NCBI GenBank assembly: GCA_019752335.1
Contig: JAIEMJ010000041.1
Location: 1 to 64,000, forward strand
Source of the DNA: Bryobacteraceae bacterium
Lineage (GTDB): Bacteria > Acidobacteriota > Terriglobia > Bryobacterales > Bryobacteraceae
Reading direction: 5' to 3'
DNA: 64,000 bases
Made by a program: the position numbers and the translations under genes. The notes below the pieces were generated by a model, which was not told where the DNA came from, searched no databases, and saw only the letters and a list, made by a program, of their open reading frames with translations. Below, in pieces: positions 1 through 8,355 of this stretch (position 1 is its first letter; every line of letters starts with the position of its first letter).

Positions 1-408
1 GCACCACCCGGTCGCTGAAACTTGGCAAATTAGTCGACGGCGAGCCATCACATCGGCATTCTTCAACAGCCTGCTAGAGCTCGATTGGGGAGGCTGGGTT
101 GAGTACGCCGACCGGCGTACTCAACCCTGGACATCTTTGTCGCTTGCCAGAAAGGGCGCCTCCGGCCATTCGTCCAAGTGTTGAACGCAGGTGGCACACG
201 CTACGAGGAGATTCCAAACGTTCCCATGCCAGGGCGGACGTTCCTCGGAGGAGTCGAACTGCGGGTATGGTGAGCAAAACTCCGGTCAGCGTGCACGCAT
301 GCGGCGAGTTGCCGTGAGAATTCCTACCCTAGAGGGATCGCTTCGTCCTGTTTATCGCCGAATACTTCCCGGGCGGCTTCTTAAGTGTCGGTGATCGTTA
401 TATTTATG
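1..408. other. No gene recognised; one strong palindrome
   Basis: I see no convincing coding region here. Short open frames exist on both strands but lack recognisable motifs and plausible start signals. The only clear structure is the near-perfect palindrome at 96-127, listed separately. The stretch ends just upstream of the decayed porin/adaptor remnant. Confidence 0.5.
96..127. promoter_or_regulatory. 32-bp palindrome, possible operator or hairpin
   Basis: Bases 96-110 and 113-127 are perfect inverted repeats of 15 bp separated by AC; the arms contain TTGAGTACGCCG and CGGCGTACTCAA. There is no T-run on either side, so a simple terminator is less likely than a dimeric-regulator operator. 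The paired GTAC blocks resemble in style the dyads of MerR-type metal regulators, but no regulator gene is adjacent, so the role is inference. Confidence 0.4.
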
Positions 409-990
409 GAAGGGCTCCGGTGGGGCGTTTCAGCACTAATGCTTTTTGTCGCTATCGCTCCGCTCACAGGATTCGCACAAGGTACGAGCTCAGGTAATCA
501 GACTTGGCCGGATTCCTTCAAGCTGGGCAATGTCAGATTGGCTCCCTCGGGCTTTTTTGAAACGATCGGTCTTATACGCTCTGCCGAAACGGCCGACAAC
601 GTATCGACCGATTTCGTATCCATTCCCCTGGGAAAGTCCTCGTCGGACGCGCTCCTCTCTGCTAGGCACTCCCGGCTGACACTGCGGGCTGAAACAGCCT
701 CGAACGCCCGGATCGTCCCGGTTGGCTCCGAAGACCAGCCTATCCCAGCCGAGCGTATGGCTGTAGGCGCTGCCGTCGATCCCAAAGCGCAGGATGAGTC
801 GTTCCTTTTTCGGCTGAGCGGCACCCGGTTTGGTTTACGTCCTGGTGTTTCCGTTACCGCCTATCTTAGCGTGCCCGGTCAACGAACGCGGGCGTAGCGA
901 TTCCACGTTCAGCACTCGTCCGCCTCATGGGAAAAGTCTACGTATATGTTCAAACGGCCCCAGACCAATTTGTTCGGAAGGAGGCTTCGC
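409..990 (+). pseudogene. Porin N-terminus joined to RND adaptor C-terminus (deletion chimera)
   Basis: The first ~95 codons from ATG 409 encode a signal peptide and the N-terminal part of the porin family that is intact at 31549-32691: both share a GFxExIGxIRS segment, ENVSTDF/DNVSTDF and SARHSR. Near base 705 the reading switches to the C-terminal part of a periplasmic adaptor (HlyD/CzcB-like; RLSGTRFGLRPGVSVTAYL). The frame stops at 897, but the adaptor sequence continues in another frame (AIPRSALVRLMGKVYVYV) to about 990. The simplest reading is a deletion that fused two genes of a metal-efflux locus, followed by a frameshift. It lies directly before a CzcA remnant. A functional product is unlikely. 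Confidence 0.7.
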
Positions 991-1009
991 TGAATAACCC
1001 TGTGGCGAT

Positions 1010-1996
1010 GTTCAAGTCGAGTCTCCCCCGGGCACTCCGGAGATGGTTGTCCGATTGGAGCCGGCGAAACTCCTACAGTTTGGGTTCCAGCCCGTGAGCG
1101 CCCTCGATGCTATCCAGGCGGCTTATCAAGGAACAGTTGTGGGACAGGCATACGAAGCCAATCGCGTATTTAACATAGGCGTAATCCTCGCACCGCCCCG
1201 TGCGCCAGAACCCGGAAGCTGTTCGTTCGTTGATGCTACAGAACGCGGAGGGCACGCGAGTGCCTCTTGGCGAGTTGGCGGACGTCTATGAAAACCACCG
1301 GGCGATACAGTGTAGCGCACTAAGGTACCAGGAGGCGGCAGGCTGTGTTCTGTAACGTGAGAGGAAGGGATCTGGCTTCGTTCGTTGAAGAAGTACAGCG
1401 GGCAATGAAGCAAGGTCAAGTTTCCGGCTGGCGTTTACGCCACAGTTGGCGGAGCTTCCGAAGCCCGAAAGCAGGCGCAGCGGGAGATCCTGGGCTATTC
1501 ATTGGTTGCTGCGACTGGAATTATCCTCCTGCTGTCCATTGCGTTCCACAACGTCCGAAATATGCTCCTCGTGCTTGCCAATCTGCCGTTTGCGCTGGTG
1601 GGCGGAGTACTGGCGGCGTTCCTGAGCGGAGGGAATCTATCGATTGGGTCGATCGTCGGCTTTGTGACGCTGTTTGGAATCACTACCCGAAACTCGATCA
1701 TGATGATCTCGCACTTTGAACACCTCGTTCACCACGAAGGCGAAGCCTGGAACCTCCACGCCGCCGTTCGAGGCGCCTCGGAACGATTGACGCCGGTGCT
1801 GATGACGGCAACCGTCACCGCCCTTGGACTGCTTCCACTGGCCCTCGGTAGCGGCCAGCCAGGAAAAGAGATCGAGGGACCAATGGCCGTTGTCATCCTG
1901 GGAGGACTCGTCACGTCAACCGCGCTGAACCTGCTGGTTCTCCCTACACTGGCGCTGCGCTATGGCAAGTTTGTACCGCTACCAGAGGTCGAATGA
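1010..1996 (+). pseudogene. CzcA/CusA-type RND pump remnant
   Basis: Only the C-terminal third of a heavy-metal RND pump remains, scattered over frames. It begins with VVRLEPAKLLQFGFQPVSA (from ~1043), continues in another frame with VPLGELADVYENHRAIQ (~1260-1310) and NVRGRDLASFVEEVQRAM (~1350-1410), then again shifts to the transmembrane tail (1502-1996) with the typical RLTPVLMTATVTALGLLPLA and GGLVTSTALNLLVLPTLALR blocks. The intact paralogue is at 22185-25397. At least three frameshifts and loss of about two thirds of the gene make it clearly inactive. Part of a deleted efflux locus with the preceding adaptor remnant. Confidence 0.85.
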
Positions 1997-1997
1997 A

Positions 1998-2955
1998 ATG
2001 TCCACGATTGAGTATCAGCATCGATTCAAAGGGTACCTAATTGCCCTTATACTGAGCTTACACGTTACGCTCCCCGTAACAGCTCAACAGACAAATCCTC
2101 AGGCCGATCCAACGCCCCAGACCACAGAACCAGATAACGCGCCGCCAAACCCGTCCCAGACTTCCGCTACGGTCAAACAGCCTGTTTTTCCGGAGGTTCT
2201 TTCGCGATGAGTATCGCATTTGGACCAACTCGTTCCGGGCCAGTAATTACGACTCGCACACGATGAAGAAATACGGTGTGCCATTCTTGCTGATTTCGGG
2301 CGCGCTCATCGCGAGCGATAGAAAGACGGCTGACCTCCTTCCCAATACAGAGGACCAAGCGATTTGGAGTGGGCGAGTCTCCCAGATCGGGGCGAGCTAC
2401 ATGCTAGCCGGCTTCTCCGGCGCCACATATTTAATTGGCAAGGGCATAGGTGACAAACATGCCAGCGAGGCTGGCCTTTTGGGGCTGGAAGCCCTCGCCC
2501 ATACTCAGTTGGTCGTATTCGGTATCAAGCAGATCACGCAGCGCGAGCGACCGCTCGCGAACGACCAAAGAGGAGGTTTCTGGAAAGGAGGGGACGCGTT
2601 CCCCTCCGGGCACGCCGCCAGTGCTTTTGCGCTTGCAACGGTGTTTGCCTACGAGTATCGCGACCATATAGCGGTTCCGATGGCTGCTTACTCCATCGCC
2701 TCCGTAGTGGCCGCGTCGCGAGCGAGCGCACGGCGACATTGGGTGTCCGATATTTTCGTTGGGGGTTCGCTGGGATTCCTGGTTGGGCGGTACGTCTACA
2801 AACATCACCACGATCCGAGGCTTCCCGGCAGCCCCGTGGTCGCAAATCCAGTCTGGTACCTGAGGTGGGAGTTGGGCCACGCAGTCTTGCGTTGTCGTGG
2901 TGCTGGTGATGGTAGCCCACATTGGATGAAAAGACATGAACGCAACGCCGACTGA
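1998..2955 (+). pseudogene. PAP2-family phosphatase with one frameshift
   Basis: The N-terminal part (ATG 1998) encodes a membrane/signal segment and a Pro/Gln-rich linker, and stops at 2210. One frame later the protein resumes as FFRDEYRIWTNSFR and runs to 2955. The main part carries all three phosphatidic-acid-phosphatase signatures: KQITQRERP, PSGHAAS and SRASARRHWVSD. These form the active site of membrane lipid phosphatases. The break lies at the TTTTTCCGG stretch (~2185) and looks like one extra C. The gene could therefore be a recent pseudogene or intact with a sequencing error. An internal ATG at 2263 would give a shortened protein that keeps the catalytic motifs. The end overlaps the next gene's start by 20 bases. 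Confidence 0.75.
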
Positions 2956-3533
2956 TAAGGCTCTCTACCGTGTCGTTCGGCTCGTCGCGGTGCTCAACCT
3001 CTCCTACTTTGGGGTCGAGTTCGCCGTTGCGCTCGCCATCGGCTCGGTCTCGCTATTTGCCGACAGCATCGATTTCCCTGGAGGATGCTTCGATCAACTT
3101 CCTCATTCTTGTCGCGCTCGGATGGAATCCGGCGCGCCGGGCGCGCGTGGGTATGGCGCTTGCCGGTATTCTGCTTATTCCCGGACTCGCTACGCTGTGG
3201 ACGGGCTTGGGATAAGTTTGAGGTACCCGTGCCGCCAGACCCCCTGCCGCTTTCGCTCGCCGGCGCGGGTGCGCTCGCCGTCAATCTTGCCTGCGCCATC
3301 ATGCTCGCCCGCTACGCATGCATCAGGGGAGCCTCACCCGCGCGGCCTTCCTGTCGGCGCGCAACGATGTACTGGCCAACATCGCCATCATCACGGCGGG
3401 GTTGATAACCGCCTACACCCTTTCGTTGTGGCCTGACCTGATCGTAGGGTTGGGGATCGCGCTTACGAATGCGGGCGCGGCAAGGGAGGTGTGGACGGCC
3501 GCACGCGCCGAACACCAAGCCGCGAAAGCCTAA
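2936..3533 (+). pseudogene. CDF cation transporter, frameshifted three times
   Basis: Pieces of one short cation-diffusion-facilitator-like protein are found in successive frames: the N-terminal helix with VGSVSLFADSIDF-like sequence (2936-3075), LEDASINFLILVALGWNPAR (to ~3205), PDPLPLSLAGAGALAVNLA (~3240-3320) and LSARNDVLANIAIITAG to the stop at 3533. The family normally is one uninterrupted ~200-residue inner-membrane protein. The first two breaks fall at CCC and GGG runs, each with one extra base. An intact but distinct CDF gene is at 29544-30191. Confidence 0.8.
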
Positions 3534-3631
3534 CTTCCGAAGGGTGGCGATTACCCCGGGCATATTATCGGCTTTATACTTGAGGCCGCCGTTAGCTTGG
3601 TAAAATTAAGGAGATAACCTAAAGTCGGCGT

Positions 3632-3664
3632 CGCGGGTGGAGCCTTTTTGGCGCTCCACTCGCG
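3632..3664. terminator. Strong hairpin between convergent genes
   Basis: CGCGGGTGGAGC (3632-3643) pairs with GCTCCACTCGCG (3653-3664), a 12-bp stem with one wobble and a 9-base loop CTTTTTGGC. It lies between the CDF remnant and the convergent CusF-like gene, where a shared terminator is expected. No long U-tract follows on either strand. Confidence 0.5.
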
Positions 3665-3679
3665 ATAGGACCGTTCAGC

Positions 3680-4021
3680 TCACTTCTTGCTTTTCATGTT
3701 GTCAGTCTTGGGCATCACCATTACCTTATGAAGAACCATGTCGCCCTCGTACACGGTCGCCGTGATCTGGTCGCCGGCCTTCAGCTTCTTCGGGATCGCT
3801 GGATCATCGACTTTATAGTCCATGATCATGGCGTCCATCCAACCTTCTACCTTTTCGCCATTCACCTTCAGACTGTTGGCCGCCTCGTTCACGGTCTCTA
3901 CCTTGCCTTGGAACGTCAAAGCCTTCTTGGCAGGTACCGATTGTGCCAGACAGATCACCGCTGTGAGCAATGCTGCTGCGAATACTGTCATCAACCGATT
4001 CATTGCGAATATACGTTTCAT
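3680..4021 (-). CDS. CusF-like periplasmic copper-binding protein
   Basis: 113 residues with an N-terminal signal peptide (cleavage likely after CLAQ near residue 27) and a single small OB-fold domain. The segment EGWMDAMIMDY (W61, M62, M65, M67) matches the Trp/Met Cu(I) site of CusF (WPAMTM), and LKAGDQITATVYEGD is the conserved second half. CusF hands Cu(I)/Ag(I) to an RND exporter in the periplasm; the role here is inferred from that family. AAGGAG eight bases upstream supports ATG 4021. It stands alone, with no efflux gene beside it, but has a perfect ECF-type promoter at 4072-4097, so it is probably controlled by the sigma factor at 17297-17857. The usual T in AMTM is I here. Confidence 0.85.
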   Translation of the reverse strand: MKRIFAMNRLMTVFAAALLTAVICLAQSVPAKKALTFQGKVETVNEAANSLKVNGEKVEGWMDAMIMDYKVDDPAIPKKLKAGDQITATVYEGDMVLHKVMVMPKTDNMKSKK

Positions 4022-4071
4022 TCGACATTCTCCTTGGGCCGATTTGTCGACCTTTGCCGGCTATTGGTGAA

Positions 4072-4097
4072 TTCGCGAGAGTGGCCGGATCGGTTAC
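4072..4097 (-). promoter_or_regulatory. ECF sigma (SigF-type) promoter of the CusF-like gene
   Basis: Read on the minus strand: GTAACC, 16 bases, CGAA, continuing ATTCACCAATAG. It is identical in the -35 and -10 elements and in the following 11 bases to the site at 18044-18069, and both are preceded by a CGGAA block. Predicted start of transcription is about 45 bases before the ATG at 4021. The sigma gene itself has the same motif. Confidence 0.8.
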
Positions 4098-4166
4098 ATG
4101 TTCCGAAAGGAAATTACGGGGCTCGGCTAGACCAGCGTTGCGAAGAACTGGCAACGCAGCAAATTG

Positions 4167-4709
4167 CTATCTTTTTCGGTCGAGGACAAGGAGAGCTTCA
4201 GCGATACCGTTGACGGCGTGTTCCTCATTGCTCCGGCTTGCTTCGCTTCGGGGTAAAGAGGCGAGTTCCAAGTGAACCAATTCATGCACAACGGTCAATT
4301 CCATGTCGTCCAACATGGCTTGGAAGGGGACGCGATACTCGGAGGGATCAAGGACCGACATCGCAGCACTCTTCTTCCCCTTGTCCCAGCGGATTCCTCC
4401 AAGCGTCCGAGGCTTCAGATCAGCGCGCTTGGTCATCACTACAGAGATTTTCCAACCTTCCAGCTTCAACCGCCGCTGCCAGACGTCTATTTTGTTCTCG
4501 ACGAATTTGGTGCAATACTGGGTCCGCTCGACGGGACTCATGCAAGATGCAACCTGCGGGTCGCAGGGCTGTTTAGGAGCCTCAACGGTGACTGGTTCAC
4601 TCACGGCCACCTGGGCGTAAGCTGGAACCGCTATTCCGAGCAGCAGGAAAACGCCGGTCGCGCAGAGATGGCGGCCGACTATTTTCTCCACATGTTCACG
4701 GATAGCCAC
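4167..4709 (-). CDS. Secreted protein with HExxH (zincin-like) motif
   Basis: About 180 residues from the GTG at 4709, which gives a normal signal peptide ending AYAQ; further upstream codons would only add a basic, unlikely extension. The mature part has a Cys-rich N-terminus (CDPQVASCMSPVERTQYC) and, near the C-terminus, TVVHELVHLELASL followed by EEHAVNGIAEALL. HELVH plus a downstream Glu/His-containing helix is the usual zinc site of small metallopeptidases. I do not recognise a named family, so peptidase activity is inference. It is followed by the SigF-type promoter region of the CusF-like gene but has no such motif itself. Confidence 0.6.
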   Translation of the reverse strand: MAIREHVEKIVGRHLCATGVFLLLGIAVPAYAQVAVSEPVTVEAPKQPCDPQVASCMSPVERTQYCTKFVENKIDVWQRRLKLEGWKISVVMTKRADLKPRTLGGIRWDKGKKSAAMSVLDPSEYRVPFQAMLDDMELTVVHELVHLELASLPRSEASRSNEEHAVNGIAEALLVLDRKR

Positions 4710-4937
4710 ACCTGAGTATAGAGGCGACCAAGTCGACCGGGAAATCAAAAGGCGTGATGGTCTCGATAACAATTTCTTTTGACGGCATCTTGCAGATTGG
4801 AAAGGACATCCTTGCATTCTTCCCTCCGCCGCGCCGCGCGACGTGGGAGGGCGGAAGGAATATTAGACGCCCATCCGTGGATCTTACTGGCTGTGAGAGC
4901 AGGAACTAAACTGCGCCTAGAGCGTCTAAATGAGTGG

Positions 4938-5147
4938 ATGACAACGGGAATCCGAGCAACGTTCATTGTCCTCCTCGCGATCACACTCGTGGTGGGCTCA
5001 GTGGCGTGCCCCTTGTGGATGGGTTCGATGTCCAACGGGATGCCCTGTTCCCACTGCCCCACGGATCGGTGCCCATCGTCAATTTGCCAGACCAGTTCAC
5101 CCTACTTGGCCTCGCAAGCTGTGGACGTCCCCACTTTTGCTCTTTGA
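4938..5147 (+). CDS. Small Cys-rich exported or membrane protein
   Basis: 69 residues from ATG 4938: one hydrophobic helix (FIVLLAITLVVGSVA) then CPLWM, PCSHCPTDRCPSSIC and a short polar tail. The CxxC-rich, Met-containing segment just outside the membrane suggests a metal-binding role, as in other small Cys-rich proteins of this window (16164, 19254, 41307, 46737, 48160). No clear Shine-Dalgarno is visible, so the start is uncertain. No named family recognised. It precedes a WYKAK repeat protein gene. Confidence 0.5.
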   Translation: MTTGIRATFIVLLAITLVVGSVACPLWMGSMSNGMPCSHCPTDRCPSSICQTSSPYLASQAVDVPTFAL

Positions 5148-5378
5148 ATTGCCTGCGGAGCTAGTCGGGGTAGCTACTTATGATTTGTCGCACGTACCGC
5201 GTGAATCCATTTCATCTCGGACTCACTACTCCGCCTGGTCCGATCGATCCGCTCTATCTGCGGACACACTCTCTGCTGATCTAGATTCCTCTCTGCCGAC
5301 GCACGTGCTTGCGAATCGCTGCACGTATTTATTCTGGTCAGGCTATTGAGATGGAGATTCTGAACAAGGAGAAATGTC

Positions 5379-5795
5379 ATGAAAACGTTACTGAGAAGCG
5401 TGGTTTTAACCAGTTCTTTGGCGCTGGTTGCGAGTGGTTTGATGGCGCAATCGGGCATCAGTGAATTTGACCAACGGTACAAGGCCAAATACGGCATATA
5501 CTCGCCACAAACGGAAGCCCGCCTGAGGGCTGAACGCGCAAACAGCGCATCTCGCGAGGAAGCTAGTGTCCCGCCCGCGCGTCCAAACTGGATCGAGCAG
5601 TACTACAAGGCGAAGTATGGGCGCAACACACCCGCAGAAGAGGCTCGCTTAAAAGCTGAGCGGGATAGCAGCGCCTCCCGTGAGGAGCCGACTCAGATAG
5701 AACCAGCGAAAAGCTGGATCGACCAGTGGTACAAAGCGAAGTTCGGCCGCTACTCGCCTCCCGAAGAAGCGCGTTTGAAAGCGGCGGGTAAATGA
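5379..5795 (+). CDS. Exported WYKAK triple-repeat protein
   Basis: 138 residues: signal peptide (cleavage near MAQ, residue 24), then three repeats with a 42-residue period. Each contains (W/F)-x-x-Q-x-YKAK-(Y/F)-G, then a Thr/Ser-Pro step, EARL(R/K)AER and NSASREE; the YKAK motifs start at residues 34, 76 and 118. The last repeat ends early at EEARLKAAGK. Repeats are joined by PPARP- or EPAK-type linkers. AAGGAG upstream supports the ATG. A closely similar paralogue is at 18152-18571, next to an ECF sigma gene, and a relic at 9437-9497. I know no named family. Highly charged, helix-prone repeats suggest an extracytoplasmic binding or scaffold protein; the metal link is contextual only. No SigF-type promoter is visible here. 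Confidence 0.8.
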   Translation: MKTLLRSVVLTSSLALVASGLMAQSGISEFDQRYKAKYGIYSPQTEARLRAERANSASREEASVPPARPNWIEQYYKAKYGRNTPAEEARLKAERDSSASREEPTQIEPAKSWIDQWYKAKFGRYSPPEEARLKAAGK

Positions 5796-6095
5796 TGGTC
5801 GAGGCGCAACGCGGGTGAAGAACGCGTCTCCACCCGCGCAACCTGCTGGAGGTCGGGATCGGTTGATGATCCGGCCTTTCCAGCGAGATTGGATTCCAGC
5901 GGACGAATAGTGCGTTTCGCCAGGAAACCAGCCGCGACGTTGCGATCCGGCCTCCAATTGAATATGCAACTTGGTACATAGATGAATCCGGTTAAAAGGC
6001 GAAAAGATGGCAAAGTCCGTTTGGCGAATCTGGATTGGCCATCGACCTGCAACAAGTTATGTTGCCGGAGATCAATAAAATAAAGGAGATTCTTT
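5796..6095. other. Intergenic; hairpin only
   Basis: No coding region is supported. A stem of 8 bp (CGCGGGTG at 5810-5817 with CACCCGCG at 5831-5838, 13-base loop) lies 15 bases after the WYKAK stop and may act as a weak terminator. The rest is AT-richer near the next start, with AAGGAG before 6096. Confidence 0.4.
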
Positions 6096-6374
6096 ATGGT
6101 GTTTGAAAAGCCGGCGGTTCGATGGCTCGTCGTGAGCCTCTTGGTCCTCCTCCTTATCCCATTGCTAGTGATGTTGGGCATGATGATCTTCGGTGGGGGA
6201 ATGATGGCTCAGATGAGCGGAATGATGAGCAGCGGTGCGATCGCGCTGTGCATTCTTTGGACGCTCCTGACAGGTGCCGCCTTGGTCTTCCTGATTCTGC
6301 AGCTCAGTCGAGGGGGTGGATCAGGAGGGGCTAGGACAACTTCTGCGGACATTCGGTCCGCCTTACCCCACTGA
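6096..6374 (+). CDS. Small Met-rich membrane protein
   Basis: 92 residues with two hydrophobic helices (about 9-33 and 47-69), separated by a Gly/Met stretch GGGMMAQMSGMMSS. The C-terminus is basic and polar. AAAGGAG at the right distance supports ATG 6096. Met clusters next to membrane helices are typical of small copper-associated proteins, but I recognise no family. It forms a probable operon with the small protein at 6396 and the VKOR/SPW protein at 6784. Confidence 0.65.
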   Translation: MVFEKPAVRWLVVSLLVLLLIPLLVMLGMMIFGGGMMAQMSGMMSSGAIALCILWTLLTGAALVFLILQLSRGGGSGGARTTSADIRSALPH

Positions 6375-6395
6375 CACGCGTGAAGGAGATTTGAT

Positions 6396-6605
6396 ATGAA
6401 AACGATGTGGACTTGCATAGGACTGGCGCTCTTGGCTGGAGCCATCGCTGTGTACTTCGGCGCTTCGGTGTCAGCCGTACTGATTGCTGCCGTGCTGTTG
6501 CTTTGCTGCGGTGGCATGTTTTTTGGGATGGGTAGGACGGACGCCCATAGTGGACCTAAATCAACGCGCATTGACAAGGCGACTCGCGGTGAACCGCGGG
6601 TTTAA
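6396..6605 (+). CDS. Small membrane protein with LLCCGGMFFGMG motif
   Basis: 69 residues with two membrane helices; the second ends in LLLLCCGGMFFGMG, followed by a short polar tail. GGAGAT precedes the ATG. A close paralogue (61137-61340) also sits directly upstream of a VKOR/SPW gene, so the pairing is conserved and suggests a shared function, perhaps thiol or metal handling at the membrane through the CC/Met motif. Function otherwise unknown. Confidence 0.75.
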   Translation: MKTMWTCIGLALLAGAIAVYFGASVSAVLIAAVLLLCCGGMFFGMGRTDAHSGPKSTRIDKATRGEPRV

Positions 6606-6783
6606 ATCCCGGTGAGACCCCGGAGAAAACTTCGTCGCTCGAAGAGCTATAGGGTCGTGACTCTGCAAGGGAAGTGATCGGTTTTTGAGGCTTTTTGTGC
6701 GGTATCCAAACAGGCCCAAAGTAGCGCACCAGGAATCTGCAAACTCCAGCGTATAGGGTTTCTGCTGGTTTAAGGAGGATGCT

Positions 6784-8283
6784 ATGGCGGTTGGCACTAA
6801 AGAACGGCTCACTCTTCCAAAGACCGTTTACGTCTGTCCGATGCATCCAGAAGTCCAACAGGATCGACCCGGTTCCTGTCCTAAATGTGGCATGAAGCTC
6901 CAGCAGCGCGATGAAGAAAAGCCGCAAGCGATCCGTCGGACGGAAGATCACATCCAGATGATCGGTCATATGCGGGCTCCGTGGCTCTGGACAAACTTCA
7001 CAGTCATGGTGCTGGGGCTGTGGCTGGTGAGCAGCCCGTTTACCTTCGGCTACTCAACTGGCGCGATGATGAGGAGCGATGTCATAAGCGGTGCTTTGCT
7101 TGTGCTTTTTGCCGGCCTCGGCCTTTTTCCACGATGGGATTTTATCGGCCGTTGGAGCGTCGCACTTGTGGGAACTTGGTTACAGTTTGCACCCCTTCTG
7201 TTTTGGGCCGCCTCCCCTGCGGCAATGGTGAATGACACGCTGATCGGGGCTTTGGCAATTGCGCTGTCATTTCTGATCCCGATGATGCCCGGCAAGGCGC
7301 ATCACATGGAGGCGATGAAGCCGGGGCCAGAGATTCCGCCGGGTTGGACCTACAATCCTTCGAGCTGGCACCAGAGGGCTCCGATGATCGCTCTCGCTAC
7401 TTTTGGCTGGTTCATTTCCCGGTATTTGGCGGCTTACCAGTTTCACTACATCTCTGAGGTCTGGGACCCTTTCTTTGGAGACAGCACCGCGAAAGTGCTG
7501 ACCTCAAAAGTCTCGCAAATGTGGCCGATCTCGGATGCCGGCCTTGGCGCTGCGGCATACACTATTGAAATGCTCATGGGCTGGATGGGCGGGGTGACCC
7601 GCTGGAGGACAATGCCGTGGATGGTCACGTTCTTTTTTATCCTCGTTGTTCCTCTTGGCCTCACACATATCGCACTGGTAATCCTTCAGCCCGTGGTTGT
7701 GGGTCACTGGTGCACCCTGTGTCTCGCGGCAGCCTCGGTGATGCTGGTGATGATCCCCCTGGCCGTCGACGAGGTCTTTGCGATGGCACAGTTCTTAAAG
7801 CGGTGCGTCCATCAAGGCAAACCCTTTTGGCGCACGTTTTGGGTCGGCGGAACGCTGGAGGGCGAAGAGAACAAGGACGAGCGGACGCCGCGCTATGGCG
7901 CTCCCGCCTCAAAAATGTGGGCGCCGATGGTATGGGGTGTAAGCGTACCGTGGACCCTGGCGGCGAGCGCTCTTCTCGGCATCTGGTTAATGTTCGCGCC
8001 GTACGTCTTTGGAACACAAGCGGCCGCGGCTGATAGCGACCATGTCGTGGGCGCCGTAGTTGTAACGGTTTCCGTGGTCGTGATGGCTGAGGTAATCCGT
8101 GCCGGCCGGTTTCTCAATGTATTGTTTGGATTGTGGATTGCCGCAACACCATGGATCTTAAGTGGGTCCAGCGCGGGTGGCAGGTGGAACGGCGTCCTGG
8201 CGGGGCTCGTAATTGCGGCGCTGGCGTTGCCGCGCGGCCCCATTCGAGAGCGATATGCGACGTGGGACTCCATGATTTTCTGA
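6784..8283 (+). CDS. Metal-binding domain + SPW repeats + VKOR-family membrane protein
   Basis: 499 residues. Domain order: a soluble heavy-metal-binding zinc-ribbon-like domain (CPMHPEV at 18-24, then CPKCGM at 32-37); an SPW-repeat helix pair (APWLWTNF..WLVSSPFTFGY); a vitamin K epoxide reductase-like four-helix unit with active-site C310-T-L-C313; and a second SPW region (VPWTLAASALLGIWLMFAP, then WIAATPWIL). VKOR homologues feed disulfides to periplasmic proteins via quinone. The loop cysteine pair that normally shuttles electrons is not seen; the segment between the first VKOR helices has Ser and Trp instead. GGAGG lies 7 bases before the ATG. A paralogue at 61407-62918 has the same architecture. 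Fusion of metal-binding and redox domains suggests a link between metal stress and thiol redox, but this is inference. Confidence 0.85.
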   Translation: MAVGTKERLTLPKTVYVCPMHPEVQQDRPGSCPKCGMKLQQRDEEKPQAIRRTEDHIQMIGHMRAPWLWTNFTVMVLGLWLVSSPFTFGYSTGAMMRSDVISGALLVLFAGLGLFPRWDFIGRWSVALVGTWLQFAPLLFWAASPAAMVNDTLIGALAIALSFLIPMMPGKAHHMEAMKPGPEIPPGWTYNPSSWHQRAPMIALATFGWFISRYLAAYQFHYISEVWDPFFGDSTAKVLTSKVSQMWPISDAGLGAAAYTIEMLMGWMGGVTRWRTMPWMVTFFFILVVPLGLTHIALVILQPVVVGHWCTLCLAAASVMLVMIPLAVDEVFAMAQFLKRCVHQGKPFWRTFWVGGTLEGEENKDERTPRYGAPASKMWAPMVWGVSVPWTLAASALLGIWLMFAPYVFGTQAAAADSDHVVGAVVVTVSVVVMAEVIRAGRFLNVLFGLWIAATPWILSGSSAGGRWNGVLAGLVIAALALPRGPIRERYATWDSMIF

Positions 8284-8355
8284 TCGGGTGTTGACACTGG
8301 GCTCATATCGCCGCAGCGATGACCAAGAGAGGCGGCGAAGAGACGAGGCGATGGA

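Noticed and set aside
5290-5315. SigF-type promoter before the first WYKAK gene
   Set aside because: A CGAAT is present at 5312, but the base stretch 16 positions upstream (TCTCTG) does not resemble GTAACC.
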